A stretch of 64,000 nt of DNA, taken from Malachius bipustulatus. Lineage: Eukaryota > Arthropoda > Insecta > Coleoptera > Melyridae. The notes below the pieces were generated by a model. That model worked only from the letters and a program-made list of their open reading frames with translations, had not been told where the DNA came from and did no database searches. The stretch covers positions 5,580,001-5,644,000 of the forward strand of contig OU342638.1 in assembly GCA_910589415.1 (NCBI GenBank), given 5' to 3'. Each line of letters starts with the position of its first letter. The stretch's first letter is position 1. This document shows, one piece after another, positions 1 to 13,900 of this stretch. Position numbers and translations under genes: made by a program.

Positions 1-168
1 TCTTTTATTTTGAAAAAAAAAATAAAATAAAAAATAAATAAATATAATCAGTACTTTACTGAATTTTTTTATAACTGAAAGTTTCAAACATCAAACATAC
101 TTTATTAACCTGCTCTGTTTCTAGCTCCACCTCTACTTCGACCAGTCTTTGCATGAAAAAAAATTTCT

Positions 169-433
169 TCACAAAATACTTCTCTCTAGGAGGTTCTCAG
201 GTTCTGAAGAAATATATTCGTAACTTGTATTAATTCCCTCTTCCAAGCTTGACTCACAAATTGGCAGTGGTACGATTGGTACGAATGATTGGAATGATTC
301 GTTATCAGAATGAATTTTGATTTTCGCTGTCCAATGTTCACGTTTTTGAACTTTTCTTTCTGATAAGTTATCTATTTTAATTTCGGTGAACTGGAGCTCA
401 GAATATTCCTGAGTTTTGATTTCTGCCAACCAT
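169..433 (-). CDS. weak unassigned open frame
   Basis: An open frame of about 86 codons runs leftwards, rich in Glu, Ser and Ile with no low-complexity bias. No in-frame ATG opens it: the first usable codon is TTG, and an in-frame stop lies a few codons upstream. If real it would be an internal exon or a decayed gene piece. I recognise no family and see no convincing splice acceptor at its upstream edge. It may be chance. Confidence 0.15.
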
Positions 434-1811
434 CGTAATTAATTGTGTGTGGTAGTGGGATTCCATGAAAATTAATAATATAAAATAAGAAAATAACATA
501 ATAATTTGTTATCAAAAAATCAAAACAAACATAGAACATACACTCGCTTTTCCGTTGTTTTCGTTCTTTACCTATTCTTTACATGCTTTCCATTCTTTAC
601 GTATTCTTTACATTCTTCACGTCAAACGTAGAGGATGAATTCTTTACGCGTAAAGGCACATTACTGGTCACAGGAGTCACAGGACAGGCCTAAGGTATCA
701 AGTGGAAAAAAGCGAAGTTTGAAAAATGAAACAAAATAATAACACGAATAGAAATTGAGTTTTTTTCAGTGGACATTAAAATAATATTACGGGTTTATAG
801 GATCTACGAAGCTGTAGACATTAGTATTGGGTATAATTTTTAATTCGATATCTAACGTAGTTACCTACTGAGAAAAAGCGTCTTGGTGTAGACACACGAA
901 CGGCAGTATGATCTTAACACCCTTATAAGACCCTCCCATATTGATCCTTAAAAATAAGATTCATCAAGATGTATAAAAAAAAACCTACCTAACAAACTTC
1001 CAGGTATACGGAAATTCTGAGCCCCGTATAGTTTCTTCAATCATAATTAACTGTCTGCTGATGAGGCTGGGTGCATTTTTTTGTCCAGAAAACCCCATAT
1101 AGTAACGGGCAAGTATTGATAGAGGACTATAATGAGTTTAAAATATTAAGAAAGTTTACATTTAAGCAACGCGAACAAATATAGAAAGCCCTCATTTATT
1201 GTAAGAACATCCTCTAACGCAGCAAAAGTTTACAATTTTTTTAAAATGCGCGAACTTAATAACAAATTATGTGAATTTCTAGACAGTTGTACGTTCATGG
1301 AAAATCTGACGTTTTTGAAGTTAAATTTGACATTCCCAACTTTTATTGAGAATGAAAATGCGCTACCCTAAGTAAGCGACAGTGTCTGGAATACAGGTTC
1401 CCTATGCAGTGGAGGTCTCATAATGGCCCACTCACGATAAATATAATCTAATCTAATATGCTTTCGTAGATTAATATATAGGTAGGCACCTTACTATATT
1501 AGGATGAAAAATAATTTTTTCTTCAAACGCCATAAAAGCTTCACTTTTACGACGTCTTTTACTACTCTAGATTCTAGATCATTCGTCATACTGATGTGAT
1601 GTTGTTGATGGCTGTGCGGGCTGTGCGGCTGCACCGTTGAGTTGATTAATATACGCAGCCGACTCTGGTACGGGTACTGAAAAGGCCATTAAAGAAACAA
1701 AGAAGAAAGAGATCCTCGTGTTGAACTGGCTTAGTTACCCATAGACTGAGGCCAAACAGCTCTCCTAGACGTAAGAGAAAAAGAAGAAGAAAAACATATA
1801 ACCTAATTGGG
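434..1811. other. intergenic stretch, nothing recognised
   Basis: AT-rich sequence upstream of dyskerin. The only local pattern is a cluster of degenerate copies of ATTCTTTAC at about 565-645. I see no gene, RNA or terminal repeat here. Confidence 0.4.
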
Positions 1812-1817
1812 CACGTG
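1812..1817 (+). promoter_or_regulatory. candidate E-box (CACGTG) upstream of dyskerin
   Basis: A perfect CACGTG palindrome sits about 100 bp before the dyskerin ATG, next to the pyrimidine-rich probable 5' leader. Ribosome-biogenesis genes, including fly dyskerin (Nop60B), are known Myc/Max targets through such E-boxes, so the position makes sense. CACGTG also occurs elsewhere in the window, so this is a positional inference. Confidence 0.4.
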
Positions 1818-1919
1818 CAGCCGCTGGTCCGGTTTTCGGCTGTGTGCTGTGTGCATTCTTATTTTCTCTGGCGGTGTTTTATATTTTTTTTTTCAACCAA
1901 ATTTCCCATTAACAGCACC

Positions 1920-4900
1920 ATGTCCGAGTACGAGGAAGTAGTGAAAGAGAAGAAAAAGAAAAAATCAAAAAGTTCTTCAAATCTGGGAGAAATCCAAATG
2001 AAACAGGAGTTTGCGTTGGAAGCATCCACCAAAACAGTCAAGTTGGATGCCTCGAAATGGCCCCTTTTACTGAAAAATTTCGATCGACTGAACGTCAGGA
2101 CAAACCACTACACTCCTCTCCCGTATGGGTCTTCTCCCTTAAAAAGGGAGATCAGAGACTACGTCGCTTCCGGGTATATAAACCTCGATAAACCCAGTAA
2201 CCCCAGCAGTCACGAAGTGGTCGCTTGGATTAAACGTATTCTTAAGGTGAGAGATTTATTTTATTTAATTTTGCTCGACTCGTATTCTAGAATAGTAATT
2301 TAATATTAATGTGCGCTTTTCTATCCGTTATTACAGGTGGAGAAGACTGGCCATAGCGGTACTTTGGATCCAAAAGTAACAGGCTGTCTGATTGTCTGCA
2401 TTGATCGTGCAACTCGCTTGGTCAAATCCCAACAGAGCGCCGGTAAGGAGTATGTGGCGGTCTTCAAACTGCACTCTCCTGTGGAAGGTGGCGCTCCTAA
2501 AGTGGCCCAAGCGTTAGAACGGCTCAAAGGATCCCTCTTCCAGCGTCCCCCTCTCATCTCGGCCGTCAAGAGACAGCTTAGGGTGAGGACAGTGTATGAC
2601 TCCAAGTTGCTGGAATTTGATTCCCTCAGTAATATAGGTAAGATACTGCCGATTTTATTTTTATTGAATTATTATGGTTGAAATTAATATGCAACTTTGA
2701 AATTTTATGCATAACATAAAATGAAAAATGCAACTCTTATATTTTTGCGCTGTCTGCCTTTCTATTAGTGGAGATTCTCTGATTTGAATAAAGGCATCGA
2801 GATTAAATTATGTAGTATAACGTTTCAAAAAAATGGAGGGAAGTCATAAAACTCTTAACAGCGGGTTAATTATGTAATTGGCAGATTTCTGTGGCCGTTT
2901 CTGAAAAAGGTATCGACTCTGTAATCTGTATGGAAAATATTGCAATTTTGTCATTCTTGGAAATCGTGGAACATCTGCACCTGCACTTATAAATAATAAA
3001 AATAAAATAAACTAAAAAATCGAGGAGTAGGAGCTATTAAAACAGAGGGTGGAAATTGTAGACAGGGTATAGGGATGAAACTGCACCCCTTTCAGATTTC
3101 TAGTTATATCTCGAAAACGAACCATTATTCAGGTATAGTCAATTGGGAATTTTTTGTAGATAATGCGATGTTACATCCACAATACACTTACATCGGTATG
3201 TTAGTACCGTATTTGTTTAAATTTACTGACTGTCATGAATACATCGATAGCTTTTGCTTTATTGATTTGACTTTTGTGATTTATATTTTCAATTTAGGTG
3301 GTGTAGTTGGCTGATTACTGTATATGATGCGATTTTTTTTAATTTGTGTCCTGTGTAGCTCTGTTAACACGTTAAGCGCCATGGCGGTCACTAGAGACCG
3401 ACCGCTTACTCTTCCACAGGGCCATGGCGGTCACCTATGACCGACCAACAAAACTAGTCTACCAGGCCAGCTGACCGACTATACACGCGTAGCGTAGTAT
3501 ATACATGACCGATATGGCCCAGTAGGATAGATTGGTATCGACAGGCTTTGAATTTTTACTTTGCTTGATTTTTTTTAGCTCCCGAAGTCTGAATAAGAAA
3601 ATATGAAACATGTTCGAGCAACATATGTTTTATTCTATAAACTTATAATCTTTGGTTATAAAAAAAAAATTATTCTATAATATTCAAACTCTGTTATGTG
3701 GTAAAGACCACTATATCCTATGGCGGTCATATGACCGCTAGGGTAATACTTGGTCATTCAGTTCCCAGTGGGCCATGTCGGTCACCAGTGACCGACACAG
3801 ATTTTTTGAAAAAGCAATCAAATTAAACAAAATTTATCAAAATTAATGATTGTTCCCTTATTATTTTGACATTTTCTAATGAAAAATTTTGTTGGCCCAC
3901 GAGAAAAAAATTGGAAATACTGCTTGGCGCTTAACGTGTTAATTTAATGTGTTATTCCAACATACAGGTGTCCGGAAATTATGCGCAAAAAATTAAGGGG
4001 GTGATTCTACTTGATGAAATATTGCCAAAAGTAACCATAAATTTTTTTCGAAAACTCACAAATAAGAAAGTTATAAGCCCCCGAAGTTAATTTTTTTAAA
4101 TCAATATTTTTTTATAACTTTTTTCTAGTGTTTTTCTTCGGTGTTTACTTCGGATTTTCTTAAAATTTGACACACCTGCCACTGATGTTGCTTTACATCC
4201 TTGGTCCAAATTAGACTTGAATCCCTCGAAATCAAAAGGCCTTAACTGCCCTTGACCTTCAAAAAACGCCTATAACTTTTTTCGTAATATTTTTTTCTGA
4301 GTTTTGATGACGCACAATTGAAGAACATGAAGAAATATTCGGAAAAGGTCCTCTTTGTCTATCACGATAAAATGACCTGTTTCCGAGTAGAACTGTTTTA
4401 AAAATTTGCTTGCACTAAAATTGATCACCATAAATTAGGGATGTGCCGAATGTTCGGCAAAAGTTCGGTATTCGGCAAGTTCGGCGCTTTTGCCGAATAT
4501 TCGGCGAAGCCGAACTTTGATATGATTTTGCCGAACTTGCCGAACTTTTGCCGAACTTTTTTTTTGCCAGATATTGTTTTTGCGTAAAACACTACAAACT
4601 TTTCAAACAAAAACCCCAATACAAGTCTAGTTTGTAAAAAAAATCGACAGCAGTTAGAAATACAGCTCGTCTAGTGAGGATTGTTGTAACTTCAATAAAA
4701 AACTAGGTATAGGTAGGTATTTCTGAATAGTTTCATATTTTTCATTTCATAAATGTTACTTGGCTTTGTGAATTCAGAAACAGTTGAGACCCTGTGGCAT
4801 TGACCTAATTCTGAACCTAAACATCCGTAATATTCCTCTCATTCCTCTCCCTTGGTTGTAATTATTGTCTCAAAAGCCATAACCACTCAACATAATATTT

Positions 4901-7900
4901 ATGACTAGACAAGGTTATACAGAAATCTGAAGCTGGGATAGCATGAGTTGAAGTATAAAAGACTATAAATATGTAATGATTAATAAATAATGAAGGCCTG
5001 ACTTAGGGTCTTTGAGATCTTTTCCCTGAAGTGTTGTTTATTGGCATGCCTTTTTTATTTTTGTTTTTTTATATGTACCTACATTCTACATTGAAAGTAA
5101 ATGAACTCAATCTAATAAGTAGTAGTAAATTATTACTACAATAAAAAATATGAACAAACAAATAATGAAATATTAAATTAGGCAACACTTGATAAAGAAT
5201 CAGAATTTTTTTATTACCAGTTTTAAGGAGTATACCTAATTGCATGAATTCCAGTCCAGTGGAATATTTAGAATTCCAGGAGTGGAGTGTGGCAAGAGGG
5301 AAACCGGTTTTGCAACTGAGATCAGGGTCAAATTAGACAAAAAAAAAAAAAAAAAACAATGTACAGGAATAGGAAGTAGGTACTTAGGTATTATAATACC
5401 TAACTCAATTTACTTAGGTCTGGATTTCACGAGTTCTTTAGGTCTTTCAGTGATAAATACCTAATAATTATTATTATTATTGACGCAATTAATTTTCTTT
5501 AGATTTAAAACTTAAAAGTGTACATATTTATTTATAGGAATTGGGAAATGTTTAGAGGCTATTTTTTTTTGATATAGTGAGTACCTGACCTAAGCCAACC
5601 ATATTCCCTAACCTAATTTTTTTACGTTTTATCCGAATTAATTACTTTTTTCAGGAATAACAAGCAAAGATTGATTGGATTGATGGGAGTTTTTGACATT
5701 TCACGTTTTGTAATGACGATTTATTGAAAACCTGTACAAATTTTCAGATCAATCGGCAGTTTTTCCGCGATTCAGACTTATTTTATCCTGCCGAACTTTA
5801 AGCCGAACTTTTTGCCGAACATTCGACGATTCGGCATAATTTCGGCCGAAGCTTCGGTGGTTCGGCCAAATCGTGGTTCGGCACATCCCTACCATAAATT
5901 ATTGTCATTCTGCAACAATACCAAAGCATGCTTTGGAAACAGCTGCAGGGTTGCCTAGTTATGTACAAAACAGAGACATTCGTATATAAATAGACTTGGA
6001 AATGATAAAATTTAAAAAAAATTTAATAATTTTTTTTTAATAAAATAATAAAATAATTTTAATAAAAAAAAAATTGCTGTCAAAATGAAATCCAAAGCAA
6101 ACGTCTTGTTTCCTAGGCAACCCTGCAGCTGTTTCCAAAGCATGCTTTGGTATTGTTACAGAATGATCATAATTTATGGTGATCAATTTTAGTGCAAGTA
6201 AATTTTTAATAAAACAGTTTTACTCGGAAACAGGTCATTTTATTGTGATAGACAAAGAGGACCTTTTCCGAATGTTTCTTCATGTTCTTCAATTGTGAGT
6301 CTTCAAAACTCAGAAAAAAATATTACGAAAAAAGTTACAGGCCTTTTTTGAAGTGAAATAAAAATAAAAATAAAATAAAAGGCACGGTGGGTTCGGCTTG
6401 CGCCATAGGATACACCCCAGACAGCTATAATGCATGGCAAAAATGAGTGCAGTGCCTCCCGGTGTGCATGAAGTAGGTAAAGCCCCTACTAGGCGTTGCT
6501 AGACAAAAGATGAATGACATGTTGTCAGACAACATGCCATCCATTAATGTTGTGCTGTGAGCAGAGGCGGAAATTGTAGACACGTGTTTCGTCCTGTTTG
6601 GGACTCTTCAGTACAATGTATCTACCAACACACAGCACAGTTTAGATCACGGATCCCGTGAGCACAATGCAATGAAATAAAAATAAAATAAAAGGCACGG
6701 TGGGTTCGGCTTGCGCCAAAAGATACACCCCAGACAGCTATAATGCATGCCAAAAAATGAGTGCAGTGCCTCCCGGTGTGCATGAAGTAGGTAAAGCCCC
6801 TACTAGGCGTTGCTAGACAAAAGATGAATGACATGTTGTCAGACAACATGCCATCCATTTATGTTGTGCTGTGAGCAGAGGCGGAAATTGTAGACACGTG
6901 TTTCGTCCTGTTTGGGACTCTTCAGTACAATGTATCTACCAACACACAGCACAGTTTAGATCACGGATCCCGTGAGCAGAATGCAATGAAATAAAAATAA
7001 AATAAAAGGCACGGTGGGTTCGGCTTGCGCCATAGGATACACCCCAGACAGCTATAATGCATGCCAAAAATGAGTGCAGTGCCTCCCGGTGTGCATGAAG
7101 TAGGTAAAACCCCTACTAGGCGTTGCTAGACAAAAGATGAATGACATGTTGTCAGACAACATGCCATCCATTAATGTTGTGCTGTGAGCAGAGGCGGAAA
7201 TTGTAGACACGTGTTTCGTCCTGTTTGGGACTCTTCAGTACAATGTATCTACCAACACACAGCACAGTTTAGATCACGGATCTCGTGAGCAGAATGCAAT
7301 TTTTTGAAGGTCAAGGGCACATAAGGCCTCTTGATTTAGAGGGATTCAAGTCTAATTTGGACCAAGGGTACAAAGCAACATCAGTGGCAAGTGTGTGAAA
7401 TTAAAAAAAAATCCGTACACTAGAAAAAAAATTATAAAAAAAATATTGATTTAAAAAAATCAACTTTGAAGGCTCATAACTTTCTTATTTGTGAGTTTTC
7501 GAAAAAAAATTATAGATACTTTTGGCAATATTTTATCAAGTAGAATCACCCCCTTAATTCTTTGCGCCTAATTTCCGGACACCCTGTATATACATATTGC
7601 TATCAACATTTAGGTTATAGCTATATTTTTAAAGGTTGAGATTACAATGTCAAGAGGATGAGTTGTGTTGTTAGATTATGCTTTTATTTATGAGTTTGTG
7701 TTTTGAGTTTATAGAATATACAGGGCGAATTATAAAAAACGTCCCAAGCGATAACTCCTTTATTTTTGAAGATATGACAAAACTTTTTGAAACAAAGTGG
7801 CGCAGTTTATCATCATATATATTTTGGGATAAACGCTCAATCAACACAACTTCCTGTTTAACCGGCAGTAACATCAATTTAAGTTCTTAAATATAACAGC

Positions 7901-10900
7901 CTGTATATTTTATTATTTTTTGATTCTTTGTTTAATTGTTCTTCAAAAAGCTTCAAATACCATATGCCTCCTAAAAGCTATAGCTAGTGAGATATTGAAT
8001 AAAGCAGGCTGTGGGAAGAATAGAAGATTTTTATTCATTTTATCTAATGAAATCAAGCGAGTAGCCTAAATTTATTAGAGATATTGCTGAAACAGTTCAC
8101 CATTATCTTGGACACAATAATAATTATTGATACCGTCTAACTATTCCACCGGTGACATTCAATGTAATGTTTGGTGGTATTTGGAGACAGGATCATTTGA
8201 CCTAATGCCCCTCGATTATTGGCTACGAGAGGTTATCTACAAGATCTTGTGTATTTCACACGTCCAGAGAACGAGTAAATTTTAAGGCAGCGAATAATCA
8301 ACGCTTGTCTTCAAATACCACCAAATAACATTGTATCGAATGTCACCGGTGAAATGGCTAGAAGATAAAACTATTATTATTGTGTCCAAGAGAATGGAGG
8401 ATTGATTGAACAATATCTCTAATAAATTTAGGCTACTCGCTTGATTTCATTAGATAAAATGAATAAAAATCTTCTATTCTTCCCACAGCCTGCTTTATTC
8501 AATATCTCACTAGCTATAGCTTTTAGGCATATTATGGTATTTAAAGCTTTTTGAAGAACAATTAAACAAAGAATCCAAAAATAATAAAATATACAGGGTG
8601 TTCCATTTAAAAACCCGAAGTTGTTGTTACTTCCGGTTAAACAGGAAGTTGTGTTGATTGAGCGTTTATCCCAACATATAGAGGATGATAAACTACGCCA
8701 CTTTTTGTTTCAAAAAGTTTTGTCATATCTTCAAAACTAACGGAGTTATCGCTTGGGGCGTTTTTTATAATTCACCCTGTATCTGTCTTCTGTCTGGAGT
8801 TCCCAGACTACGGCAAAATTACATATTATACAGAAAGAATCATAGGTATTCGTGAAACCAACTGACAATCTCTAAACTTACCATTTTGATATGATGTTTT
8901 ATTATTTACCTGTAAAAAATTGATTGATTTTTATAAATTTTTGTAGTTAGTAAGTAGTGTGTTTACCTAAGAAATATTGAATTTTTATATATTCGGAACA
9001 TCTCTATTAAATGTGACAATGTCATTCCTGTCATGTCAGCACTGTCGCAAGTCAGCATCCACCAATTTAACTGGATGTAAACAAACTTTCCTTCATTAAA
9101 TATCATTTTCGGATCAGAACATCCGATCTAGTTAAGTTAGCTTGTATTATTTTGATAATACCTGAACATACATGGAGTAACTCAACTCAACAGGTTGTTG
9201 TTTTCATGACAATAATTTCAAAAGCTCGAATTTCTAATATCACCTCATAAATCAATAGGGAAAAATTAGTTAAAGACAATATTAAGAAAATATTAACAAT
9301 AAAATAGGAATATTAATATTAAGAAAATGGTTAAATCAATTTTGCAAAAAAATCCTATCATCTGCTTTTCCGCTTCTAGTTCCTTGGTTTTATAACATCT
9401 CTTTTCTCCTCTATTTTCCTGCTTCCTTTTGGTCTTGCCAAATAATTTCTTTCGTCCTTTGTACTTTTTCTTGACAGATACTCTTAAAAATTTTTATCTA
9501 ATTAATTTTCATTCTTGTTGCTATCAACATTTTCCCCTTCATTTTTTTCTTTTTTTTAAACAATCAAAATAATTTATTTTTGACATTCTTAATAATTTAT
9601 TAATAATTTTTATTTGTTACTAGTTATAAATTTAATTGTCACAACATCTAAATTCAATTCAAACCTGAAATTAGTGACTTGCGTGGCCTAGTGGTCTCCG
9701 CTGGCTCACGAAGCCATAGATCGCGGGTTCGAAACTCACCTCGGCCCGCTTTACTTTTCAGATTCATTTTCGAATGTCTGTGAAAAGTAAAACAAGCGAT
9801 CGAACGTTTAAAAGGCAAAAATATATCATTTAAATTGTGTGTGGCTAAAGAGTTCGTCTCAAAGCCAAATTACCAGAGTGGAGCGACTATGTCTTACCTA
9901 CACAGTTAAGACCGATGCTCCCTCTTTTTTTTAAAAAAAAAAAAAAACCTGAAATCATTAGCTTATTTAGCTGAACCCAATTTTTCATAACACTATTTAA
10001 CATTTTATCAAAAATAATATTTTTGAATCTTTTTAGACATTAATCGATTCAGAATGATTTTTTGTTCTATTTTATACCATTACCATTCTTGTAAGTTAAA
10101 TTGGCGATCAGGAAACTTAAAAAAACATCCTTTATGATGTTAATTCCCTATGGTCAATCTGCTGTTCCATAATAATATGCGGGCAATCTCCCGCATTTGG
10201 TTACATTTCGTTAAAATAATTTGAAAAAAAGCTATTTTACTCCTGAGGCATCCCTGCAAAGATTCGAGAGATGTACCCCAACCTCTTAAAATTGGGGGCT
10301 GTAAGACTCGACTAATTTTGATGAATTTTTGTTTAATTTTATATTTCGAACTTTTTACTGTTTTCTAATTTTTGGTAGCACTTACGCAGACTCTGGGGTT
10401 AAACAATCCAGTCGTTCACTTGAGAGAAAAAATAAAAACAAAAATTGGTATCTTACAAACTTTTAACGTTAATTTATATTGATAAGAGTGAACCGTTATC
10501 TGGATAAATTTCCTTTTAATGAGTGATGTACCCAAAAAAAATTACTAAATTGTAAGTGAATTTGAAGAAGGTTGCTGCTATTTTACAATAAATTAAGCAG
10601 GAAACAAAGCGGCAGCTCGAAAGTGAGTGGACAAAGATGTTATGTTACAAATTGTCAGTTTTGAGAAAATCCAGTGTTTAGTGAATTGATATGTGAACTT
10701 TTTATTTGACGAATAATTACAGTTTTTAAAGCACAATGTCTGCCACAAAAACATAACTAGCTGCAGGAGGTTTAACTTGTATTGAACTGGATGAAGGATC
10801 CATGTGCACTTGACACCTAAGTCCACTAGAATTGTACATTATATCAATGTACCTACATACAGCTTGACAAGAATATCTTGGCGGTTGTTAAAGGAGAGAG

Positions 10901-13900
10901 AGGTCCTAGAACGAGACAGAAAATCACCCCACCACCTTATCTGTTTTAGTACATTCTATGTAATAAATTTTGTAAAATGTATGGAAATTGATACTTGACA
11001 TTTATACATTTTATTATGAGCTATACACCGTTCACTTATTATAAAAGAATTGGGTTATGGTGTAGGGTGATAGAAATCACTGGGTATAACCGCTGTCAAT
11101 CATTGGCTGGAGTTTGGTTATGTCTCTTTTTTATGAGGTTGAAGTTTTATGGCAAGGAACAGGACATAGTTGCCAGATGGATTTTTGATATTTTTGGTAT
11201 TCTTATTATATTTATATTTGCATCTTTGGGGGCTTTTTATTTTGAATCATTTAGTCACATATTGCAATCTTTAACTAGAACGCAATGTCGCTGGATCTAA
11301 GATCTTAAAATCTTAAGCTTTTCATAAGAGTTTGAGAAAAAGCAGGTTATCATGTAATTTTGCCAAGTTAGGAAAATACACAAAAATGTACTTTTTGAAT
11401 ATAAAATGAAAAACTTGAATCAATTATATTAATTTACTTTTAATAAATACATAGCAGGTAATTAAAATATATCGGTACGTTTATTTTTATTAAAATATTA
11501 AAATATAGATAGGTACGTAAATGAAAAATATTTTTCGTCAATTCGTCGGTTATTCGGTATCGTAGTAGTGTGTCATGTTGTATTATGTGAGTTCTAGCAA
11601 TTGTTCAGTTTTTTCTATTATGTCAATGTTTAGGGACTCTAATTATTCGAACTGTCATATCATGTTATGTTAGAACTGTCATGTCAAATAATACTGTAGG
11701 CAGAAGTAAGTAGGTCAAGAAGAAGAACAATGTCTGCGGAAGTAACCGTGTCGGTTATGATTATTAATTATTGTTTTATGAATAAAGTAAACATCTTAAA
11801 GTTATTCTAAGTTTATTGTAAATCCTACATAAGTCTACTCTATTAAAGAAGGTATCACAACAGGTTATGTGGCCCAGTCTTACTCGCTGTACAGTTGGTG
11901 TAATAATAACTGGAAACTTACAGTAGTCTCAAAAGACGTTGAATATAACGTTGTTACAAAATGGCAGCTGCTCCGGAAAGAATACAAATTCCGTTACTTG
12001 ATGGAACGAATTTTAGTAATTGGAAATTTCGTATGGAGATCCTGCTAGAGGAATTGGAACTTACGGAATTGATTGAGGAAGTATATACCTCTAAAATAAT
12101 TTTCATTTCTACTGATACCGTGGAAGTCAAAACGGAAAAGGAAATAGAACTAGAGAAATGGAGGAAGAAAGACAGGAAGTGTAGGTTGCAAATTGTTCAA
12201 AGAATTGCAGACAGTCATTTGGAATATGTGAAAGATGCTGAGTCAGCATATGATATGTGGACAGTGTTACACGATACATTTGAATGGAAGGGCGTAGCTA
12301 CACAGTTGCTGTTACGAAAGACTCTTTTGTTGATGAAATACAACGCCAATAATCAGTCAATGGAAACGCATTTTCTGAAATTTGATAAGCTGATACGAGA
12401 CTTGCGATCTACAAGTGCTACATTAGAAGAGACAGATGTTGTATGTCATTTGTTGTTAACAATGCCGACTGAGTATGACAATGTAGTTACAGCACTTGAG
12501 ACTTTGTCTGCAGAGAATTTGACGTTGTCATTTGTGAAGAATCGTCTTTTAGAAGAAGAATCAAAGAGAAATAATGCAAAGCAAAAAGGGAATAAAGCAG
12601 AGTATAGACCAAACATTGCATTTGTGACACCAGGTCCCTCCAACAATAAGTATGTACCTAGAAATGAAGAGTCGAAAACTTTCAAATTTAAATGCCATAA
12701 TTGTGGAATTCTGGGTCATAAGAAATCGGAATGTAGAAAATTGCCGAGAAGAAATTATTATTATAATAAAAATAATAATGCAGAAGCGAAGGTAACCACG
12801 TCAAAGGAAGAACATTATTGTTTTCCAGCAACGGCAGGAAACTCAATAAATGAGAATGAGAGGTGGTTTTTGGACTCTGGAGCATCAGAACATTTAACAA
12901 AAACTGATGAGTATATGGAAGATGTTGAAGTGTTAAAAACTAAGATAAAAATCAAAAGTGCAAAGTCTGGACAGTTTTTAGAAGCAGAGAAAATTGGAAA
13001 TATTAAAGTTAAGATGTTTGTTAACAATCAAGAAATTCCCATATTAATTAAAGATGTGTTGTTTGTCCCTGGCCTTGAAGTAAACTTGTTATCAGTTCGA
13101 AAACTAGAAATGAATGGCTTAAAAATAGTTTTTGAAGGCGGTAAAGGACAGATAATGAAAGGGAAGAAAGTTTTGGCTATAGCAAGCAGATTTGATAAAC
13201 TATATGAATTGGAAGTAGTGGGAAACTCTCATCTGGCCTATAGTATGAAAGAAAGTGAAGCAAAGTTATGGCACAAGCGCCTTGGCCATATGAGTACTGG
13301 AAATATAAGACAGCTGATGAAAATGGCTGATGGAATAAACTATGATGTAAAAGAATTAGATAATGTTTGTTCTACATGTATAGAAGGTAAACAAACTTGT
13401 CTACCCCATAATAATGAACACGTGAAGACAAAATTCCCTCTTCAGTTGATACATAGTGATTTGTTTGGTCCAGTGAAGCCCGAGTCTTATGATGGAGCAA
13501 GATATGTCTTGGAATTTATAGATGACTTCACACATTTTTCAGTTGTCTATTTACTGGAGAGTAAAACGGAAGTGTTGAAGTATTTCAAAATGTATGAAGC
13601 ATGGGCAACAGCTCACTTCAATAGAAGAATCAGTCGTTTTCGTTGTGATAATGGGCGTGAATATTTAAGTAATGAAACGAGAGATTACTTTCAGAAGAAA
13701 GGGATTCAAATTGAGTGTACAATTAGGTATACACCACAGCAAAATGGTCTTGCTGAGAGAATGAATAGAACGATAATAGAGAAGGCTCGTTGTATGTTGT
13801 TACAGTCAAAATTAGGAAAAGACATGTGGTCAGAAGCAGTTCTTGCAGCTGTGTACTTAATAAACAGAAGTCCAACGAGAGTATTAGAAGGAAAAACTCC

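Larger units (their letters stand above)
3965..7586. mobile_element. foldback element with long inverted arms, TA target site
   Basis: The ends read CAGGTGTCCGGAAATTA and its near complement and are flanked by TA. The two arms are inverted copies of each other and meet near 6000-6060 in an A/T-rich turn. The left arm is split by the hAT-type element 4436-5891 and the right arm by the repeat block 6354-7299. Without those insertions it would be about 1.2 kb. There is no transposase. TA duplication and the ACAGGGTG-like end suggest a Tc1/mariner-mobilised non-autonomous family (inference). Confidence 0.7.

Noticed and set aside
9680..9752. Functional tRNA gene
   Set aside because: A and B boxes are present, but the acceptor stem does not pair, the anticodon loop is irregular, and the unit continues into a SINE body with A tail and 11-bp duplication.
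10995..11300. Membrane protein gene
   Set aside because: A hydrophobic 101-codon frame, but it crosses a transposon end and has no conserved motif.
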